DNA from: Xanthomonas sp. DAR 35659
GTDB taxonomy: Bacteria > Pseudomonadota > Gammaproteobacteria > Xanthomonadales > Xanthomonadaceae
DNA length: 64,000 nucleotides
Assembly: GCF_041242975.1 (NCBI RefSeq)
Contig: NZ_CP162488.1
Span: 3,896,001-3,960,000, forward strand
Reading direction: 5' to 3'
The first letter of the stretch is position 1; each line of letters begins with the position of its first letter. Shown here piece after piece: positions 38,683 to 47,047 of this stretch. A program made the position numbers and the translations under genes. The notes under the pieces are model-generated. The model was not told the origin of the DNA. It made no database searches and saw only the letters and a list, made by a program, of their open reading frames with translations.

Positions 38683-38821
38683 TCAGGAGGTCTCCGGGGC
38701 CGATCCCACGGCCGGGTTAATGAAGCGAAGCGGCCATCCTAGCAGGCTTCGCGGTTCGTGGTCATGCCGATGGCGGCGCGGAATTCGGCACAGTGGCGAA
38801 AACCCCGCGAAGGCGCCGTGC

Positions 38822-38898
38822 ACGGGGCCGCCGCGCGACGGGGCGGGCGACCAGACCATTGTCCCGGGACCACGGCGGACAGGCCGCACGCGGCGCCA
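38822..38898 (-). repeat. About 77-bp dispersed repeat, copy B (inverted)
   Basis: Reverse complement of the unit at 36944-37020, with about eight mismatches counted by eye. Together the copies flank the DUF423 and SRPBCC genes as inverted repeats about 1.8 kb apart. It includes a perfect decamer palindrome GTCCCGGGAC. Confidence 0.8.
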
Positions 38899-39143
38899 CT
38901 GACATCGGCGAAAGCCAGTCATGGCGAGGCCTTGGCGCCCCCGCCGGACCGCTGCCGGTAAGCCGGACGGCCAGACCAGTGCCTGCGCGACGGGCGCCTG
39001 CCGGGCGGCGTGCGGGCCGCCTGCAGCCGCGGCATGGGCGTCGACACGGTCGCCACGACGGGGGCATTGCTGGCGGCGCCGGCACAGGCTCGCCGCGTCC
39101 TCTCGCGGCCAGACAGCAGTCCTTCCCATCCCGCAACAGCCCG

Positions 39144-39171
39144 GCTGCCGGCTGCCGGCTGCCGGCTGCCG
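39144..39171. repeat. Four tandem copies of GCTGCCG
   Basis: Four exact 7-bp units lie in non-coding DNA about 105 bases beyond the 3' end of the NarL-type regulator gene. Array size may vary between strains. Confidence 0.85.
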
Positions 39172-39275
39172 GGCGCCAGGCGCATCGCGTCCGCCGCGCA
39201 GGATCGAACGACTGCCTGCCAAACGGCGCCCGGCGCCCGCGAACAGCGCGCCGCGCCCGGTCGCGCCCTCCGCCG

Positions 39276-39917
39276 TCAGACCAATTGCAGCTCGAACGCC
39301 TTGAGCACCGCCCGCGTACGGTCGCGCACGCCCAGCTTGGACAGGATGTTGGAGACGTGGTTCTTGATCGTGCCCTCGGCCACGCCCAGCGAATTGGCGA
39401 TCTCCTTGTTGGAGAAGCCGCTGGCCATCAGCCGCAGGATCTCGGTCTCGCGGTCGGTCAGCGGATCGGGCCGGTCCAGGCTGACGAAGTCGTTGCGCAT
39501 GTGTTCCAGGCCCGACAGCAGGCGCTGGGTCACCGCCGGCTGCACCAGCGAGCCGCCGGCGGCCACGGTGCGGATCGCGCCGACCAGTTGCTCCAGCGAC
39601 ACGTCCTTGAGCAGATACCCCTTGGCCCCGGCCTTGAGCCCGGCCAGCACCAGTTGGTCGTCGTCGAAGGTGGTGAGGATGATGGTCGGCGGCAGCGTGC
39701 CGTTGCGCGACAGCGTCTGCAGCGCCTCCAGGCCGGACATCGCCGGCATGCGCATGTCCATCAGCACCACGTCCGGCTTCGCCTGCGGGATCAGCTCCAC
39801 CGCCTGGCGGCCGTCGTTGGCCTCGGCGATCACCTCGATCCCGCCGTCCAGCGCCAGCAGCGAGCGGATCCCCTGCCGCACCAGGGTTTGGTCGTCGACC
39901 AGGCAGACACGGATCAT
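39276..39917 (-). CDS. NarL/LuxR-type response regulator
   Basis: 213 residues. The receiver domain has Asp8/Asp9 and the phosphoacceptor Asp54 (VVLMDMRMP), then TTFDDDQLVLAGLKAGAKGYLLKD. The C-terminal LuxR helix-turn-helix is DPLTDRETEILRLMASGFSN, then KEIANSLGVAEGTIKNHVSN. It is the partner of the histidine kinase immediately upstream, whose stop overlaps this start (TGATG). Target genes cannot be told from the window. The kinase type suggests sensing of membrane state or a related cue, by analogy with DesK/LiaS systems. Confidence 0.93.
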   Translation of the reverse strand: MIRVCLVDDQTLVRQGIRSLLALDGGIEVIAEANDGRQAVELIPQAKPDVVLMDMRMPAMSGLEALQTLSRNGTLPPTIILTTFDDDQLVLAGLKAGAKGYLLKDVSLEQLVGAIRTVAAGGSLVQPAVTQRLLSGLEHMRNDFVSLDRPDPLTDRETEILRLMASGFSNKEIANSLGVAEGTIKNHVSNILSKLGVRDRTRAVLKAFELQLV

Positions 39918-41110
39918 CACAGCACTCCTTGTGGAACGGCGGACGGCAGCAGGGCCGCCGCGCTCGGGACCGCGGCGCGCAGGCGGAAGCCCGCGTCCGG
40001 CGGCGCGTCGATCTCCAGGCTGCCACCATACTGGCTCAGGCGCTCGCGCATGCCGCGCAGGCCGTTGCCGGGCAGCAGCGTCGCGCAGCCCTGGCCATCG
40101 TCGTGGGCCTGGATCACCACCAGCGGGCCCTCGCGGCGCACCTGGATCCACAGGTTGTCGGCCTGCGCATGGCGCACCGTGTTGGTGATGATTTCCTGGG
40201 TGCAGCGCAGCAGGACGTGCGCGCGCTCCGGATCCTCGACGGTCAGCGGTTCGTCCACCTGCAGGTGGATCTGCAGCGCCGGCACCTGCTCGGCCAGCGG
40301 CCGCAGCGCGGCGGCCAGGTCGATCGCGCCACTGTCGCGCAACTGGCTGACCGCCTCGCGCACGTCGGTCAGCAGCAGCTTGGCCAGGGTATGCGCCTGG
40401 TGCACGTGTTCCTGCGCGCGGCCTTCGGTGATGTGGCCGGCCACCTCCAGGTTCAGGCTCAGCGCGGTCAGGTGGTGGCCGAGCAGGTCGTGCAGCTCGC
40501 GCGAGATGCGGGTGCGTTCGTTGATCCGCGCGCTCTCGGCCAACAGCGCGCGGGTGGCGCGCAGTTCGGCGTTGAGCTGGCGCTGTTCCTCGCGGGCCTG
40601 GGTCTGCTGCCGCGCGACCAGGCTGGTGACGAAGACGAACATCGAAAAGCCCGCGTACAGCAGCGACTGCATCAACGCGTCGAACATCGGGAAGCGGACC
40701 ATCAGGTAATACACCGGCAGCACCGCCAACTGGCTGAGCACCAGCCACAGCACCCCGATCCGCACCGGCAGCAGCCACGGGATCACGCCCGCCGCCACCA
40801 TCATCAGGATGCTGCCCAGCCCGCTGCCGGTGAGATAGCTGACCGCCAGCGCGCAGATGGTCAGCAGCAACAGGATGGCGCGGTCGTACCAGTGCGCGTG
40901 GCGGCCGCTGCCGAGCCCGCGGGTCAGCCAGTAGTAGCTGGCGCCGAAGGCGATGAAGAACCCGGACATCATCGCCGCCTCCCAGCCGCCGCGCCGGTTG
41001 GAGGCGTCGTCCGGGATCCAGTAGGTGTAGACCAGCGGCATGGCGATCATGGCCCAGGTGAACAGGCCGGCGAAGCGCAGCACGCGGGTGTGGCTGAGAT
41101 GTTCCAACAT
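39917..41110 (-). CDS. DesK-like sensor histidine kinase (HisKA_3)
   Basis: 397 residues. About six membrane helices fill residues 10-165, with no large periplasmic domain, so it probably senses within the membrane. A coiled linker (QAREEQRQLNAELRATRALL) leads to the HisKA_3 motif RTRISRELHDLLGHHLTALS with phospho-His207. The ATPase domain carries LLRCTQEIITNTVRHAQADN, HDDGQGC and NGLRGMRERLSQYGG. It is the first gene of the two-gene system. It is divergent from the GNAT gene across about 140 bases. Confidence 0.93.
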   Translation of the reverse strand: MLEHLSHTRVLRFAGLFTWAMIAMPLVYTYWIPDDASNRRGGWEAAMMSGFFIAFGASYYWLTRGLGSGRHAHWYDRAILLLLTICALAVSYLTGSGLGSILMMVAAGVIPWLLPVRIGVLWLVLSQLAVLPVYYLMVRFPMFDALMQSLLYAGFSMFVFVTSLVARQQTQAREEQRQLNAELRATRALLAESARINERTRISRELHDLLGHHLTALSLNLEVAGHITEGRAQEHVHQAHTLAKLLLTDVREAVSQLRDSGAIDLAAALRPLAEQVPALQIHLQVDEPLTVEDPERAHVLLRCTQEIITNTVRHAQADNLWIQVRREGPLVVIQAHDDGQGCATLLPGNGLRGMRERLSQYGGSLEIDAPPDAGFRLRAAVPSAAALLPSAVPQGVL

Positions 41111-41249
41111 GCGGCCATCTTAGGATGAACGGCGCGCATTGCCCCCCTACGGAAGTCATGCCTGGGCCGCTCGCCGCCCCGGGCCCCGCGTGCGATAATC
41201 CGCACGCGGTCCGTCCTGCGGCCGCGCGCGCATCAGCAATGGAGTCCCA

Positions 41250-41843
41250 ATGTCGATCGTCATCCGCGACGTGCGCGAGCACGAGCTCGATTCGGTCCTG
41301 GCCCTGAACAACAATGCCGGACTGGCGATCCTGCCGCTGGATTCGGCCAAACTGCACCGCTTCTACGAGACCGCAGAGTACTTCCGCGTCGCCGAGCGCG
41401 ACGGCAACCTGGCCGGGTTCCTGGTCGGCTTCGGCAGCGACGGCGATCACGACAGCAGCAATTTCGCCTGGTTCCGCGAACGCTACCCGGCGTTCTTCTA
41501 TATCGACCGCATCGTGGTGGCCAGCCGCCGTCGCGGCGGCGGCGTCGGCCGCGCGTTCTACGCCGATGTGCAGAGCTACGCCGAGCTGCGCTACCCGCAG
41601 CTGGCGTGCGAGGTTTTCCTGGACCACGGCGCGGATGCGGCGCTGCTGTTCCATGGCAGCTTCGGTTTCCGCGAAGTGGGCCAGAACACGATGAACGAAG
41701 TGGAGGTGCGTGCCAGCATGCTGTTGAAAGATCTGTGCAGTTACGCCTGGGTCCGCGAGACCTACGGCGATCGCCTGCCCGACCTGCCCTGGGTCGGCCA
41801 TGCCCGCCGCCTGCAACGGGCCCAGCGCCCGACCGGGACCTGA
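41250..41843 (+). CDS. GNAT acetyltransferase ahead of minC
   Basis: 197 residues. The GNAT core shows AGFLVGFGSDG, FFYIDRIVVASRRRGGGVGRAFYADV (the acetyl-CoA loop R-x-x-G-x-G) and LLFHGSFGFREVGQNTM. The opening MSIVIRDVREHELDSVLALN and the NNNAGLAILPL stretch resemble a proteobacterial subgroup of unknown substrate. A C-terminal extension of about 45 residues is Arg-rich. The minC start codon begins two bases after its stop, so it belongs to the minCDE transcription unit. Confidence 0.85.
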   Translation: MSIVIRDVREHELDSVLALNNNAGLAILPLDSAKLHRFYETAEYFRVAERDGNLAGFLVGFGSDGDHDSSNFAWFRERYPAFFYIDRIVVASRRRGGGVGRAFYADVQSYAELRYPQLACEVFLDHGADAALLFHGSFGFREVGQNTMNEVEVRASMLLKDLCSYAWVRETYGDRLPDLPWVGHARRLQRAQRPTGT

Positions 41844-41845
41844 GC

Positions 41846-42610
41846 GTGTCGTCGGTGAATCTGGACTTCGAGCAGGCCGGCGAACTGAAGATCGGCCAGG
41901 TCGGCATCGCCAACCTGCGCATCCGCACCCTGGACGTGGCGCGCCTGAGCCAGGAGATGCGCGAGCGCGTGCAGCGCGCGCCCAAGCTGTTCGGCCGCGC
42001 CGCGGTGATCATCGATTTCGGCGGGCTGGCGCAGACCCCGGACGCGGCCACCGCGCAGGCGCTGCTGGCCGGCCTGCGCGAGGCCGGCGTGCTGCCGGTG
42101 GCGCTGGCCTACGGCACCCGCGAGATCGAGGAACTGTCGGTGGCGCTGGGCCTGCCGCTGCTGGCCAAGTTCCGCGCCCAGTACGAACGCATCGAGGGCG
42201 GCGCCCCCGCCGCCGCGCCCGCCCCGGTCTCGCCGCCGCCGCCGCCTCCACCGCCGCCGCCCGCGCCGGCCGCGCGCGCGCAGCCCGGCCGCATGCAGAA
42301 GACCGCGGTACGCTCGGGCCAGCAGCTGTACGCGGAGAACTGCGACCTGACCGTGGTGGCCACGGTCGGCGCCGGCGCCGAAGTGATCTCCGACGGCAGC
42401 ATCCACATCTACGGCAGCCTGCGCGGGCGCGCGCTGGCCGGCGCCCAGGGCAACACCGACGCGCGGATCTTCTGCCGCGACTTCCACGCCGAACTGGTCG
42501 CCATCGCTGGCCACTACAAGGTGCTGGACGATATTCCCAAGGAACTGCGTGGCAAGGCCGTCCAGGTCTGGCTGGAGCAGGACCAGATCAAGATCGCCGC
42601 GCAAGACTGA
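41846..42610 (+). CDS. minC: Septum site-determining protein MinC
   Basis: 254 residues starting at GTG. The N-terminal FtsZ-inhibiting domain (residues 1-115: FELKIGQVG-like start, PKLFGRAAVIIDFGGLAQTP) is followed by a linker with ten consecutive prolines (130-139). The C-terminal beta-helix has VRSGQQLYAENCDLTVVATV, GAEVISDGSIHIYGSLRGRA and GNTDARIFCRDFHAELVAIAG, which binds MinD and the septum. It blocks Z-ring formation at the poles. minD follows after 36 bases. The GTG is the only start that keeps the conserved N-terminus. Confidence 0.95.
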   Translation: MSSVNLDFEQAGELKIGQVGIANLRIRTLDVARLSQEMRERVQRAPKLFGRAAVIIDFGGLAQTPDAATAQALLAGLREAGVLPVALAYGTREIEELSVALGLPLLAKFRAQYERIEGGAPAAAPAPVSPPPPPPPPPPAPAARAQPGRMQKTAVRSGQQLYAENCDLTVVATVGAGAEVISDGSIHIYGSLRGRALAGAQGNTDARIFCRDFHAELVAIAGHYKVLDDIPKELRGKAVQVWLEQDQIKIAAQD

Positions 42611-42646
42611 CGCGGCCCTACCACGAACGTATCAGGAGACATTCCT

Positions 42647-43456
42647 TTGGCTGAAATTATCGTAGTCACCTCCGGCAAGGGCGGCGTCGGCAAGACCACC
42701 ACCAGCGCGAGCCTGGCCTGCGGGCTGGCGCGACGCGGCAAGAAGGTCGCCGTGATCGACTTCGACGTGGGCCTGCGCAACCTCGACCTGATCATGGGCT
42801 GCGAGCGCCGGGTGGTGTACGACTTCGTCAACGTGGTGCACGGCGAGGCCACGCTCAAGCAGTCGCTGATCAAGGACAAGCGCTTCGACAACCTGTACGT
42901 GCTGGCCGCCTCGCAGACCCGCGACAAGGATGCGCTGACCCAGGACGGCGTGGAGAAGGTGCTCAAGGACCTGGCCGCCGACGGCTTCGACTACATCGTC
43001 TGCGATTCGCCGGCCGGCATCGAGAAGGGCGCGTTCCTGGCGATGTACTTCGCCGACCGCGCGGTGGTGGTGGTCAACCCGGAAGTGTCCTCGGTGCGCG
43101 ACTCGGACCGCATCATCGGCCTGCTCGACTCCAAGACCCGCAAGGCCGAGGAAGGCAAGAACGTGCCGGCGTTCCTGCTGCTGACCCGCTACAGCCCGGT
43201 GCGGGTGGAAGGCGGCGAGATGCTCAGCATCACCGACGTGGAGGAAGTGCTGGGACTGAAGGCGATCGGCGTGATCCCCGAGTCCGGCGACGTGCTCAAC
43301 GCCTCCAACAAGGGCGAGCCGGTGATCCTGGACAGCGAGTCCCCGGCCGGCCAGGCCTACGACGACGCGGTATCCCGGATCATGGGCGAAGACCGTCCGA
43401 TGCGCTTCATCTCGGTGGAGAAGAAGGGCTTCTTCACCAAGTTGTTCGGAGGGTGA
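42647..43456 (+). CDS. minD: Septum site-determining ATPase MinD
   Basis: 269 residues starting at TTG ([20 protein letters not shown]). The deviant Walker A GKGGVGKT is at residues 10-17. Family blocks are [34 protein letters not shown] and [20 protein letters not shown]. The C-terminal amphipathic helix [14 protein letters not shown] targets the membrane. It recruits MinC to the membrane and oscillates with MinE. CAGGAG lies about 8 bases upstream and supports the TTG start. A four-base overlap with an upstream GTG of minE is possible. Confidence 0.97.
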   Translation: MAEIIVVTSGKGGVGKTTTSASLACGLARRGKKVAVIDFDVGLRNLDLIMGCERRVVYDFVNVVHGEATLKQSLIKDKRFDNLYVLAASQTRDKDALTQDGVEKVLKDLAADGFDYIVCDSPAGIEKGAFLAMYFADRAVVVVNPEVSSVRDSDRIIGLLDSKTRKAEEGKNVPAFLLLTRYSPVRVEGGEMLSITDVEEVLGLKAIGVIPESGDVLNASNKGEPVILDSESPAGQAYDDAVSRIMGEDRPMRFISVEKKGFFTKLFGG

Positions 43457-43458
43457 GC

Positions 43459-43716
43459 ATGGGACTATTCGACTTCCTCAAGACCAAGAAGACCACCGCC
43501 GAAACCGCCAAGAATCGCCTGCAGATCATCATCGCGCAGGAACGCAATCACCGCGGCGGCCCGGACTATCTGCCGCTGCTGCAGCGCGAACTGCTGGAAG
43601 TGATCAAGAAGTACGTCAACATCGACGCCGACGCGGTCAAGGTGGACCTGGTCAAGGACGGCGAACACGACGTGCTCGACATCTCGGTGGCGTTGCCGGA
43701 AGGGCCGAATCCCTGA
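43459..43716 (+). CDS. minE: Cell division topological specificity factor MinE
   Basis: 85 residues: [20 protein letters not shown] is the membrane-targeting and MinD-contacting start. [11 protein letters not shown] is the MinD-binding helix, and [20 protein letters not shown] begins the dimerisation domain. It stimulates the MinD ATPase, giving pole-to-pole oscillation. The ATG at 43459 is preferred to the GTG six bases earlier, because GGAGGG sits at the proper distance and MGLFDFL is the family start. It ends the operon. Confidence 0.97.
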   Translation: MGLFDFLKTKKTTAETAKNRLQIIIAQERNHRGGPDYLPLLQRELLEVIKKYVNIDADAVKVDLVKDGEHDVLDISVALPEGPNP

Positions 43717-44094
43717 TTGGGTGAGGCGGGAATGGGGAATGGGGAAACGGGAATCGATAGGGCGCATGTCCGTCGCTTCCACGCTCCCTCGCTGCCCGGA
43801 CTCGATAGGTGACAGCCGCCTCGCGCGATCGCCGCAGGCGGCACTCGCGGTGCACTGCGCAGTGCGTCGCGATGCATGCAGCGCCGACCGTGCCGTCGGA
43901 GGTGTGCGTGGTGGCGGGACCATCCGTGCCAGGCCGCGTCGCTGCGGTGCCTGTCGCCCACCGGCATCGCAGGCACGCAGTCGGCCACGCGCACAGGCAT
44001 CGGCCTTGGCGACGCGCCGAATAGACTGTCCGCTCGCTCGCCCGTCCGCCACACGTCTGCCAGACGCACTCACAATCTTCCGCCCTCGCCCTCG
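43717..44094. other. 378-base gap after minE
   Basis: No gene is supported. The left end carries a GGGAATGGGG-type repeat. The remainder is GC-rich, and its frames on both strands look like shadows without start signals. Confidence 0.5.
43722..43757. repeat. GGGAATGGGGAATGGGGAAACGGG-type repeat
   Basis: A tandem G/A-rich tract begins a few bases after the minE stop. It belongs to the same family as those at 14726, 26365 and 29402. Confidence 0.7.
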
Positions 44095-44592
44095 ATGCAG
44101 ACCCAAGAATCCCCTCCCGCTGCCGCCACCGACGTGCTGACCGTCGGCGCCATCGGCCTGGACGCGCCGCGCGCGTTGCTGGCACGCCACGGCCTGGCCC
44201 TGCACCGGGTCGCCGACGGCGCCAGCATTCCCGGCAGCTACTGGGGCGAACCGGAAGCGGGCGTGATCGCCAGCGACGTGTACGTGCGCGACGACACGCC
44301 GGTGCATTCGCTGCTGCACGAAGCCTGCCACCTGATCGTGCTGCCGCCGGAACGGCGCGCGCGGGTGCATACCGACGCCACCGACTCGGTCGAGGAAGAG
44401 GACGCCACCTGCTACCTGCAGATCGTGCTGGCCGATGCACTGCCCGGCGTCGGCAGCGCGCGGCTGATGGCCGACATGGATGCCTGGGGCTACACCTACC
44501 GGCTGGGCTCCACCCGCGCCTGGTTCGAACAGGATGCCGAGGACGCGCGCGCCTGGCTGCTGCAGCGCGGATTGTTGCCGCAGCAGGACTGA
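44095..44592 (+). CDS. Small protein with HEXXH zinc-metallopeptidase motif
   Basis: 165 residues. The centre reads TPVHSLLHEACHLIVLPPER, giving H75-E76-x-x-H79. About 22 residues on, SVEEEDATCYLQI supplies acidic residues that could be the third ligand on the next helix, as in gluzincin-like enzymes. There is no signal peptide or membrane helix, so it would act in the cytoplasm. I do not recognise the family. It is a single gene, with a REP-like unit downstream and convergent with the ColS-like gene. Confidence 0.7.
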   Translation: MQTQESPPAAATDVLTVGAIGLDAPRALLARHGLALHRVADGASIPGSYWGEPEAGVIASDVYVRDDTPVHSLLHEACHLIVLPPERRARVHTDATDSVEEEDATCYLQIVLADALPGVGSARLMADMDAWGYTYRLGSTRAWFEQDAEDARAWLLQRGLLPQQD

Positions 44593-44640
44593 GACCGGCA
44601 CAGGCCGCCGCATCGGCTCTTCAAGCTCTTGCAGAAGACG

Positions 44641-44651
44641 CCCCCCCCCCC
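44641..44651. repeat. Run of 11 cytosines
   Basis: The homopolymer directly abuts the REP-like unit that follows. It lies outside any gene and is prone to length change or sequencing error. Confidence 0.8.
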
Positions 44652-44733
44652 TGTAGGAGCGGCTTCAGCCGCGACTGCACCCGCAGCCTGGCGCTTTTCC
44701 ACTTCGTTCGTCGCGGCTGAAGCCGCTCCTACA
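44652..44733. repeat. REP-like inverted repeat, copy 3
   Basis: The arms TGTAGGAGCGGCTTCAGCCG and CGGCTGAAGCCGCTCCTACA surround a 38-base variable centre. It lies between the convergent HEXXH and histidine kinase genes. Confidence 0.9.
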
Positions 44734-44822
44734 GATGGGTTGCTGCCGACCCAGGCCGACATGCGCATCCCCGAGGGCCACAAGGCCGTGGTGCCGACGA
44801 CCGGTGCAAGCGCGGCAGCACG

Positions 44823-46118
44823 CTACGCCATGCCGCTGCCCTTCAACGCCGGACGCAGATCCAGCGTCGCGCGCGTGCCCTGCCCGGCGTCCGAATCCAG
44901 TTGCAGCGACCAGCCCAGGTGCTCGCACAGGCGCGCGATCAGGTCCAGGCCGATGCCGCTGCCCTCGCGGCCGCCGCCGCCCCGGGCCAGGCGCATGTAG
45001 ATCGCGCTGATCTCCTCCGGCGACATGCCATGGCCCGGGTCGTCGATGCGCACCACGCCCGGCGCCGGCATCGCGATCTGGATCACGCCCTGGTCGCTGT
45101 TCTCGATCGCGTTGCGCAGCAGGTTGCCGATCGCCGCCTGCACGATGGTCAGCGGCGCCAGCACTTCGCATACCGGCAACGGCGCCAGCACCAGATCCAG
45201 GCGCTTGTCCGCGCTCAGGTGGCGGTGATCCTCGACGATATCCGGCAACAGTTGGTCCAGGCGAACCAGGTCGCTGCCGCGCGCCAGCCGCGCCGGGTCC
45301 TTGGCCAGCACCAGCAGCAGCGAGATCAACTGGCTGACGCCGCTGGCGGTGCGGCGGATGCGCAGCAACTGGTTGCGCGCGCTGGACGGAATATCGCCCT
45401 GCTCCAGCGCCAGTTCGGCGGCGCCGGCGATCACCGCCACCGGCGTGCGCAGTTCGTGGCTGGCGCTGTCGATGAAGGCGCGCTCGCGCTCGACGAACAG
45501 GTCGTTGCGCAGCAGATAGTCGTTCAGCGCATCGGCGATCACCACCTGTTCGGCGCTGGCACGCGGATGCACCTCGATGCGCTGGCCGGGCCGGTCCGGG
45601 CGCAGGCTGCCGATGCGGTGCGCCATGTCGGTGAGCGGTTGCACCACGCGACCCAGGCCCCAGGCCACCAACGCGCCGAGCAGCAGCACCGCGACCACGT
45701 TGGACAGCAGCATCCACAGCGCCAGGTTCTCCTCGTGCTTCTGCAGTTCGGTGATGTCCAGCGCCAGCGCCAGGCGCCGACCGTGCACGTCCTGCACCAG
45801 CACCACCTTGTCGCGGCCTTCCAGCGGCACGTCGTCGTGCAGGCCCGGGGCCAGCGCCGCCACCGCCGGCGGCAGCGGCTCGCCGCCTTCGTCGCCGTAC
45901 AAACTGACGGTGCGGGTATCGATCCAGCGATAGTCCGGATCGACCGCGCTGCGCGCCAGGAAGTGCTCCAGTTCCGAACTCAGCAACGAGCGCCAGGTCA
46001 GTTGTTCGGCCTGGTCGTTGACGATGTAGCCATGCACGAACACCGCCAGCGACAGCAGCGCCGCATAGCCGACCAGCCACAGGGTGATGCGCTGCCGCAG
46101 TCCGGTCCTACGCGGCAT
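44823..46118 (-). CDS. Sensor histidine kinase, ColS-like
   Basis: 431 residues. Two membrane helices (about 10-32 and 132-156) bracket a periplasmic domain of roughly 100 residues. A short linker leads to HisKA (FIDSASHELRTPVAVIAGAA, phospho-His221). The ATPase domain has LLRNAIENSDQGVI, IDDPGHGMSPEEI and REGSGIGLDLI. Position next to an OmpR-type regulator and divergent from pap2-eptA matches the ColRS system, which senses metals or envelope stress and controls lipid A modification. The ExxE iron/zinc motif described for ColS is not obvious here, so the signal may differ. Confidence 0.88.
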   Translation of the reverse strand: MPRRTGLRQRITLWLVGYAALLSLAVFVHGYIVNDQAEQLTWRSLLSSELEHFLARSAVDPDYRWIDTRTVSLYGDEGGEPLPPAVAALAPGLHDDVPLEGRDKVVLVQDVHGRRLALALDITELQKHEENLALWMLLSNVVAVLLLGALVAWGLGRVVQPLTDMAHRIGSLRPDRPGQRIEVHPRASAEQVVIADALNDYLLRNDLFVERERAFIDSASHELRTPVAVIAGAAELALEQGDIPSSARNQLLRIRRTASGVSQLISLLLVLAKDPARLARGSDLVRLDQLLPDIVEDHRHLSADKRLDLVLAPLPVCEVLAPLTIVQAAIGNLLRNAIENSDQGVIQIAMPAPGVVRIDDPGHGMSPEEISAIYMRLARGGGGREGSGIGLDLIARLCEHLGWSLQLDSDAGQGTRATLDLRPALKGSGMA

Positions 46119-46809
46119 GCTCGCTCTCGTTCGGGCCGATCACCGCGAGCCGGTAGCCGATGCGCGGCAGGGTGTGGATCAGCTTGTCGGCGAACGGGCC
46201 ATCGACGCTGCGGCGCAGGTCGTAGATATGCGAACGCAACATGTCCCCGTCCGGCGGCTCGTCGCCCCACAGCGCGTGCTCCAGCCGGTCGCGGGTGACC
46301 GCGGCCGGGCTGGCCTGCATCAGCACCTCCAGCAGCTTGCGGCAGGCCGGATACAGGTGCAGCGTGCGGCCGCCGCGGGTCGCCTCCAGCGTACCCAGGT
46401 CCAGTTGCAGGTCGCCCACGCGCAGCAGCTTGCTGCGGCCGCGGCCGTTGGCGCGCAGCAACAGCGCCTCCAGCCGCACCTCCAGCTCCGGCAGCGCGAA
46501 CGGCTTGGTCAGGTAATCGTCGGCGCCGGCGCGGAAACCGGCGATCTTGTCCGGCAGTTCGTCGCGCGCGGTCAGCATGATCACCGGCACGTCGGCATGG
46601 TGCTGTTCGCGCAGCGCGCGCAGCACCTGCGGCCCGTCCAGGCGCGGCAGCATCCAGTCCAGCACCACCGCGTCGTAGCGCTGGGTGGTGGCCAAGTGCA
46701 GCCCGGTGACGCCGTCCGGCGCCGCGTCCAGGGTGTGGCCGCGCACCTCGAAATAGTCGAACAGGTTCGCGACCAGGTTCTGGTTGTCTTCTATCACCAA
46801 CAGCCGCAT
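46108..46809 (-). CDS. OmpR-family response regulator, ColR-like
   Basis: 233 residues. The receiver domain has IEDNQNLVANL, phosphoacceptor Asp51 (VVLDWMLPRLDG), LTARDELPDKIAGFRAGADDYLTKPF and the usual Lys. The winged helix is RLEHALWGDEPPDGDMLRSH, then IYDLRRSVDG and GYRLAV. ATG 46809 (MRLLVIEDNQN) is preferred to one five codons earlier. It overlaps the kinase gene start by 11 bases. It probably regulates the divergent pap2-eptA genes through the intergenic region. Confidence 0.9.
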   Translation of the reverse strand: MRLLVIEDNQNLVANLFDYFEVRGHTLDAAPDGVTGLHLATTQRYDAVVLDWMLPRLDGPQVLRALREQHHADVPVIMLTARDELPDKIAGFRAGADDYLTKPFALPELEVRLEALLLRANGRGRSKLLRVGDLQLDLGTLEATRGGRTLHLYPACRKLLEVLMQASPAAVTRDRLEHALWGDEPPDGDMLRSHIYDLRRSVDGPFADKLIHTLPRIGYRLAVIGPNESEHAA

Positions 46810-46891
46810 GGCGCTTGCTCGCATCCGGAGACGAGGGGGAATGCCGCCATGCTAGCGGATGCGCGTCGGAACACGGTCGGAACGCTGCATC

Positions 46892-46910
46892 TTGATCGAA
46901 TCTCGATCAA
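46892..46910. promoter_or_regulatory. Palindrome in the ColR-like / pap2 divergent promoter region
   Basis: TTGATCGA-ATC-TCGATCAA is a perfect 8-bp inverted repeat with a 3-base centre, in the AT-richest part of the 238-base divergent gap. It is a good operator candidate. OmpR-type proteins more often use direct repeats, so the binder is uncertain. Confidence 0.5.
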
Positions 46911-47047
46911 ACCTGGACGCGATCCGAAAACCGCCTCGGCAACCTGGGCTGAAGCGCCGCCGCCCGCCGCGGCCGAATCCGACCAGTCTCCGACACATGC
47001 CGCAACACCATGACATTCGCCACCAAGCGCACCGCCAGCCCGCCCCC

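Larger units (their letters stand above)
38683..39275. other. 593-base gap with repeat copy B and a heptamer array
   Basis: No gene can be supported here; open frames on both strands have only Arg/Ala/Pro-rich shadow composition. The gap holds copy B of the 77-bp dispersed repeat and a 7-bp tandem repeat, both listed separately, plus the promoter region of the SRPBCC gene at its left end. Confidence 0.55.

Noticed and set aside
43721..44140. Frames on both strands between minE and the HEXXH gene
   Set aside because: They are Arg/Pro/Ser-rich, include the G/A-rich repeat and lack ribosome binding sites.
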